A stretch of DNA of 9,804 nucleotides from Clostridiales bacterium (GTDB lineage: Bacteria; Bacillota; Clostridia; Lachnospirales; WQUN01), in NCBI GenBank assembly GCA_031271275.1, contig JAISWA010000150.1:1-9804 (forward strand), written 5' to 3'. Below, piece by piece: positions 6,574 to 9,804 of the stretch. The first letter of the stretch is position 1, and every line of letters starts with the position of its first letter. The translations under genes were made by a program, and so were the position numbers. A model generated the notes under the pieces. That model was not told the origin of the DNA. It ran no database searches and saw only the letters and a list, made by a program, of their open reading frames with translations.

Positions 6574-7383
6574 TTAATAATAATAGGAGTGGCCGCCAAT
6601 CGTGAAAGCGAACTGGCGGTTTTTTTGCATCCAAAAACTGGTGGCGTACCGGGGGTTCATAAAGAACAGCGCGCCCGGCGCGTTGTTTTTTCCGTCGAGG
6701 GCGTCCAACGCCGCGATAAAGCTCAGCGTGGTGGGCTCGTTGTAAATACTGCCGTTGGCGGTGGGCGTAAACTGCACCCCGTACCTTTTGTCAAAGATGA
6801 CTTCTTCAATCGTATCGGGGTATTCCGCGTCGCGCCGCCGGTTAAGAATCACGCTTGCCACGGCGAGCCTCGATTCGTAGCCTTCGCCGGTGGCTTCCGC
6901 TTCCACTATGCGGGAAAGCCAATGCACGTCCTCGCCGCTGTATTTCTCAAAATTCGGCAGGATATTCAGCAGCGACTCCTGCGGCGGAAGTTCCTCCCCG
7001 TCAAAAACCACGCAGGAAAACGCCGGGACATACGCGGCTTTGACGTTAAAAACGGAACTGACGTCCTCCATTCGCGCCATCAGGTTATTGCCTTTCAGCA
7101 CGCCTGTAATTTCGCGGGTTTTGTTTTCATACACCACGACGGCGCGCCGGGCGGGCGCGTCCCAGTTTACCGTGCCGCCCAGTTTTTCGGCAATCGCGCG
7201 AAGCGGCACGTACAGCGTTTTGTCTTGGAAGAACGGATGCGGCGCGGAGCGCAGGGTTTGTTTGTCTACCACCGCCCGCAGCATTGCCCCGGACGGGGCG
7301 CCCGGTTGCGCTTTCACGGGAACCGGTTGGCTTGCCAACAGCAGGGCAGCCATAAGTAAGGCGCGTAAAATAATTTTTCGCAT
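6574..7383 (-). CDS. Secreted cell-wall hydrolase: copper-amine-oxidase-like plus SleB (Hydrolase_2) domain
   Basis: From the ATG at 7383 the product has 269 residues. A signal peptide (1-25) has a MRK start, a leucine-rich core and a VKA end. A copper-amine-oxidase N-terminal-like domain (about 34-120) contains VPLRAIAEKLGGTVNWD; it is a common extracellular module, not an oxidase. The SleB-type hydrolase domain (about 152-269) starts at HWLSRIVEAEATGEGYESRL and holds AVASVILNR; the probable catalytic glutamate is E163. It closes with FTIGGHSYY, the family's usual end. Relatives are lytic transglycosylases that cleave spore-cortex or vegetative peptidoglycan. An upstream in-frame ATG at 7437 adds 18 polar residues before the signal peptide and has no ribosome binding site, so I reject it. 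The spacing from AAAGGAG to the chosen ATG is long (13 bases), and that spacer is one arm of a hairpin. The domain call is firm; a role in germination is not shown. Confidence 0.9.
   Translation of the reverse strand: MRKIILRALLMAALLLASQPVPVKAQPGAPSGAMLRAVVDKQTLRSAPHPFFQDKTLYVPLRAIAEKLGGTVNWDAPARRAVVVYENKTREITGVLKGNNLMARMEDVSSVFNVKAAYVPAFSCVVFDGEELPPQESLLNILPNFEKYSGEDVHWLSRIVEAEATGEGYESRLAVASVILNRRRDAEYPDTIEEVIFDKRYGVQFTPTANGSIYNEPTTLSFIAALDALDGKNNAPGALFFMNPRYATSFWMQKNRQFAFTIGGHSYYY
6593..6626 (+). terminator. Intrinsic terminator of mecA, inside the convergent hydrolase gene
   Basis: CCGCCA (6593-6598) pairs with TGGCGG (6614-6619), and TCG (6600-6602) pairs inside with CGA (6609-6611) around a 6-base loop. 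Seven T follow at once (6620-6626). It begins 26 bases after the mecA stop and lies wholly within the 3' coding end of the SleB-type gene on the other strand. Confidence 0.85.
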
Positions 7384-7426
7384 AAAAAGGACGCAGCTCC
7401 TTTGTAAAAAAGTATGGTGCGTCCTT
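7384..7426 (-). promoter_or_regulatory. Terminator-like leader hairpin carrying the ribosome binding site of the SleB-type gene
   Basis: Read on the minus strand, AAGGACGCA (7418-7426) pairs perfectly, 9 of 9, with TGCGTCCTT (7387-7395). The 3' arm runs into five T (7384-7388) that touch the ATG at 7383. The 22-base loop (7396-7417) contains AAAGGAG (7397-7403), the only ribosome binding site for the gene. It could be the terminator of the upstream small gene/uvrA transcript, an attenuator, or a structure that controls translation by separating or masking the binding site and start codon. Confidence 0.6.
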
Positions 7427-7491
7427 ATTGTTTCCATTTATGGCATATATAAACCTGTGCGCGGGTTTTAAGCAGGACTGCTCATCTTCCG

Positions 7492-7707
7492 TCACCCGTC
7501 CGTCGGGACAGGGTCAATCACTTGTTTCATTAACGTCACATACTTATGTGTCAGTTTGGCATACGGGTCATGTCGTCCGTCGTCCAACATCCTTTTGCCG
7601 GTCGGTACCGGCTCGGGTAAAAGCAGGGCTTCCGCTCTCCACTGTTCATACAACGCCTCTATTTTTTCAATCTGTTCGCTTGTTAACTTAGCATAGTCTA
7701 TAGTCAA
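7492..7707 (-). CDS. Small hypothetical protein, 71 residues
   Basis: I do not recognise a family. The frame starts at TTG (7705-7707) with GAGGGAG (7718-7724) ten bases upstream and ends in TGA. The product is hydrophilic and mostly helical in appearance, with no signal peptide or membrane segment. A first helix (about 9-30, SEQIEKIEALYEQWRAEALL) is followed by a Pro-rich turn, PEPVPTGKRM, and a second helix (about 50-65). The motif YAKLT occurs twice (5-9 and 49-53), once before each helix. It lies 36 bases after the uvrA stop on the same strand and before the SleB-type gene, so it is probably read from the uvrA transcript. No overlap with another plausible gene, a fair binding site and a balanced composition favour a real gene, but no homology supports it. 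Confidence 0.5.
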   Translation of the reverse strand: MTIDYAKLTSEQIEKIEALYEQWRAEALLLPEPVPTGKRMLDDGRHDPYAKLTHKYVTLMKQVIDPVPTDG

Positions 7708-7743
7708 TACAGCCCAACTCCCTCAAATACGCCATAACATATT

Positions 7744-9804
7744 CTACGCCCCAACCGCCAACGCAACCTTCAAATGCTGCCCGGTATAAGATTTTTCAGT
7801 GGCGGCGATTTCCTCGGGGGTGCCTGTAGCGACGACGGTTCCGCCGCCGCTTCCGCCTTCCGGCCCCAGGTCGATGATGTAGTCGGCGGTCTTTATCACG
7901 TCGAGGTTGTGCTCGATGACCACCACCGTGTTCCCCCAGTCGGTGAGCTGCTGCAAAATGCCAATCAATTTATGCACGTCCGCCGCGTGCAGGCCGGTGG
8001 TGGGCTCGTCCAATACGTACAGGGTCTTTCCCGTGGCGCGGCGGCTGAGTTCCGTGGCAAGCTTGACCCGCTGCGCCTCGCCGCCGGAAAGCGTGGTGGA
8101 ACTCTGCCCGAGCTTTACATAGGAAAGCCCTACGTCGTTCAGGGTCTGCAGCTTGTCCCGCAGCCGGGGAAGGCTCTCGAAGAAAGCCAACGCGTCCTCA
8201 ATGGTCATTTCCAAAACGTCCGCGATGGATTTCCCCTTGTACCGGACCTCCAGCGTCTCCCGGTTGTAGCGCTTGCCGTGGCAGACTTCGCAGGGCACGT
8301 AAATATCGGGCAGGAAATGCATTTCAATTTTCAAAATCCCGTCCCCCGCGCAGGCTTCGCAGCGTCCGCCCTTTACGTTAAAGCTGAACCGCCCTTTCTG
8401 GTAGCCGCGTATCTTCGCCTCCGGCGTCTGGGAGAACACGTCGCGTATCAAATCGAACAGCCCCGTGTACGTGGCAGGGTTGGAGCGCGGCGTGCGCCCG
8501 ATGGGGCTTTGGTCGATGTTAATCACCTTGTCCAGATTTTCCTCGCCGCTCATGCCGCCGTGCTTGCCCGGGCGCATCTTCGCGCGGTTCAAATCCCTTG
8601 CCAACCGCTTATATAAGATTTCGTTTATCAGGGAACTTTTCCCCGAACCGGAAACCCCCGTCACACAGGTGAACAACCCGAGGGGTATGCTTACGTCGAT
8701 GTTTTGCAGGTTGTTTTCCGCCGCGCCGATGATCCAAAGCGCCGCGCCGCCCGTTTGCCGCCGCGCGGCGGGCACTTCGATTTTTTGCTTCCCGCTCAAA
8801 TACTGCCCCGTGACGGATTCCTCGCAGGTTAGCAAATCCCGCACCAACCCCGAGAAAACCACTTCCCCGCCGTGGGCGCCCGCTCTCGGCCCGATGTCCA
8901 CGATGTAATCGGAAGCGAGCATCGTATCGGAATCGTGCTCCACCACAATCAGCGTGTTGCCGATATCCGTCAGGTGGCGCAGGGTTTTAAGCAGCCGCCC
9001 GTTGTCCCGTTGGTGCAAGCCGATGCTCGGCTCGTCGAGGATGTACACGACTCCCACCAGTCCCGAGCCGATTTGCGTGGCGAGCCGTATGCGCTGCGCC
9101 TCCCCGCCGGAAAGCGAACCCGCCGCCCGGGAAAGGGTCAGGTAATCTAGCCCCACGTCCACCAAAAAGCCCGTGCGGGCGTGTATCTCCCGCAAAATCT
9201 GGTCGGCAATGAGCGCCTGGGTTTCGGTGAGCGTTACATTGCGGAAGAAATCCTGCACGCCGCGTATGGTCATGCCCGTCACCTGGGCGATATTTTTGTC
9301 CCCCACGGTGACGGCGAGCACTTCCGGTTTCAGCCGCCGCCCGTTGCAAGTGGGGCAGACGATGTTGGTCATGAGCGATTCGTATTCCTGCCGGGCGTAG
9401 TCGGAGGAAGTTTCCCGGTAACGGCGCTGCAGGTTCACCAATACCCCCTCGAAGGTGTAGGGGTAAACCTTGACTTCCCCGCCGGAAATATATTCCACGG
9501 AAATTTTCTTCATTCCGGTTCCGTTCAGCAGCACGTCCTTGACCGTATCGGGCAGGTCTTTATACGGCGTGTCCATGCTGAAGCCGTACAGCTTCGCTAT
9601 CGCGTTAAAGATGGAATGGCTCATGCTGTTTTCGGAACGGACGGAGTTCCACCCCGGCGCGACCACCGCGCCCTGCGCCAAGGAAAGGTCGTGGTTGGGG
9701 ATAATCAGCTCAGGGTCGAAAATCATTTTCATCCCGAGGCCGGAACAGTCCGGGCAGGCGCCGGAGGGGTTGTTGAAGGAAAAAAGGCGCGGCTCGATTT
9801 CCTC
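7744..9804 (-). CDS. uvrA: Excinuclease ABC subunit A, partial at N-terminus
   Basis: UvrA recognises DNA damage in nucleotide excision repair and loads UvrB. The frame stays open to the right edge: 686 residues, about three quarters of the usual 940 or so; the missing part holds the first Walker A. In fragment numbering, one zinc-binding module has CPDC (17-20) and CPTC (150-153). The first ABC half continues with signature LSGGEAQ (231-237) and Walker B ILDEPS (255-260). The second half has Walker A GVSGSGKSS (383-391), a second zinc module CEAC (482-485) and CEVC (505-508), signature LSGGEAQ (572-578) and Walker B VLDEPTTGL. The conserved stretch IDQSPIGRTPRSNPATYTG is intact. An internal ATG at 9732 is not the start, since the family-typical FSFNNPSGACPDC lies before it. 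No terminator follows the stop, so downstream genes may be cotranscribed. Identity is certain. Confidence 0.98.
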   Translation of the reverse strand, partial: EEIEPRLFSFNNPSGACPDCSGLGMKMIFDPELIIPNHDLSLAQGAVVAPGWNSVRSENSMSHSIFNAIAKLYGFSMDTPYKDLPDTVKDVLLNGTGMKKISVEYISGGEVKVYPYTFEGVLVNLQRRYRETSSDYARQEYESLMTNIVCPTCNGRRLKPEVLAVTVGDKNIAQVTGMTIRGVQDFFRNVTLTETQALIADQILREIHARTGFLVDVGLDYLTLSRAAGSLSGGEAQRIRLATQIGSGLVGVVYILDEPSIGLHQRDNGRLLKTLRHLTDIGNTLIVVEHDSDTMLASDYIVDIGPRAGAHGGEVVFSGLVRDLLTCEESVTGQYLSGKQKIEVPAARRQTGGAALWIIGAAENNLQNIDVSIPLGLFTCVTGVSGSGKSSLINEILYKRLARDLNRAKMRPGKHGGMSGEENLDKVINIDQSPIGRTPRSNPATYTGLFDLIRDVFSQTPEAKIRGYQKGRFSFNVKGGRCEACAGDGILKIEMHFLPDIYVPCEVCHGKRYNRETLEVRYKGKSIADVLEMTIEDALAFFESLPRLRDKLQTLNDVGLSYVKLGQSSTTLSGGEAQRVKLATELSRRATGKTLYVLDEPTTGLHAADVHKLIGILQQLTDWGNTVVVIEHNLDVIKTADYIIDLGPEGGSGGGTVVATGTPEEIAATEKSYTGQHLKVALAVGA

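Noticed and set aside
6589..7359. A 256-codon open frame on the plus strand across the SleB-type gene
   Set aside because: It is antisense to a gene with a clear signal peptide and conserved domains, its GTG start has no properly spaced binding site, and the mecA terminator lies inside its first codons. Its protein is arginine/histidine-rich with no recognisable fold, as expected of a GC-driven shadow frame.
7384..7437. N-terminally longer version of the SleB-type protein starting at the ATG at 7437
   Set aside because: It has no ribosome binding site, would put 18 polar residues in front of a clear signal peptide, and would place the start codon inside the untranslated leader before the hairpin.
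7774..8616. A 280-codon open frame on the plus strand inside uvrA
   Set aside because: It is the complement of highly conserved UvrA coding sequence, with no promoter, binding site or recognisable domain.
7744..9732. uvrA starting at the ATG at 9732
   Set aside because: The frame is open to the right edge and encodes conserved UvrA sequence, including the first zinc-binding cysteines, before this methionine. The gene is simply cut by the window.

Overview
The window looks like a chromosomal stretch of a moderately high-GC, spore-forming-type Firmicute, most likely an uncultured clostridium. The pointers are a MecA adaptor (a ClpC partner, Firmicute-specific), a copper-amine-oxidase/SleB cell-wall hydrolase, strong AGGAGG-like ribosome binding sites, frequent TTG starts and canonical sigma-A promoters. 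The species assignment is inference. I see no tRNA, rRNA, CRISPR array, insertion sequence or phage gene, and no gene-free stretch longer than about 300 bases.

Layout, left to right. Positions 1-1149 (minus strand, running off the left edge) hold an AT-rich gene for an AAA15/AbiL-type ATPase with its own promoter. Positions 1217-4414 (minus) hold a tightly overlapping rho, response regulator, histidine kinase cluster. Between rho and the next gene lies a 179-base leader with two inverted repeats of similar geometry, one of them sitting on a probable rho promoter. Positions 4594-5769 (minus) encode a type II membrane protein with a long disordered cytoplasmic part, one membrane helix, a coiled coil and a C-terminal LysM. 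A compact divergent control region (5770-5922) with two near-consensus promoters separates it from mecA (5923-6567, plus). Convergent with mecA is a secreted CAO-SleB wall hydrolase (6574-7383, minus), preceded by a terminator-like hairpin whose loop carries the ribosome binding site. Then come a 71-residue hypothetical gene (7492-7707, minus) and the C-terminal three quarters of uvrA (7744 to the right edge, minus).

Most genes are housekeeping: transcription termination (Rho), nucleotide excision repair (UvrA), regulated proteolysis (MecA-ClpCP) and envelope maintenance (LysM protein, SleB-like hydrolase). The histidine kinase has the short extracellular loop of envelope-stress/antimicrobial-peptide sensors, but no transporter is next to it. 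The parts most worth a second look are the AT-rich ATPase at the left edge, a possible defence gene whose partner would lie outside the window, the rho-two-component operon, the two rho-leader inverted repeats, the hairpin in front of the hydrolase, and the mecA terminator embedded in the hydrolase coding sequence.
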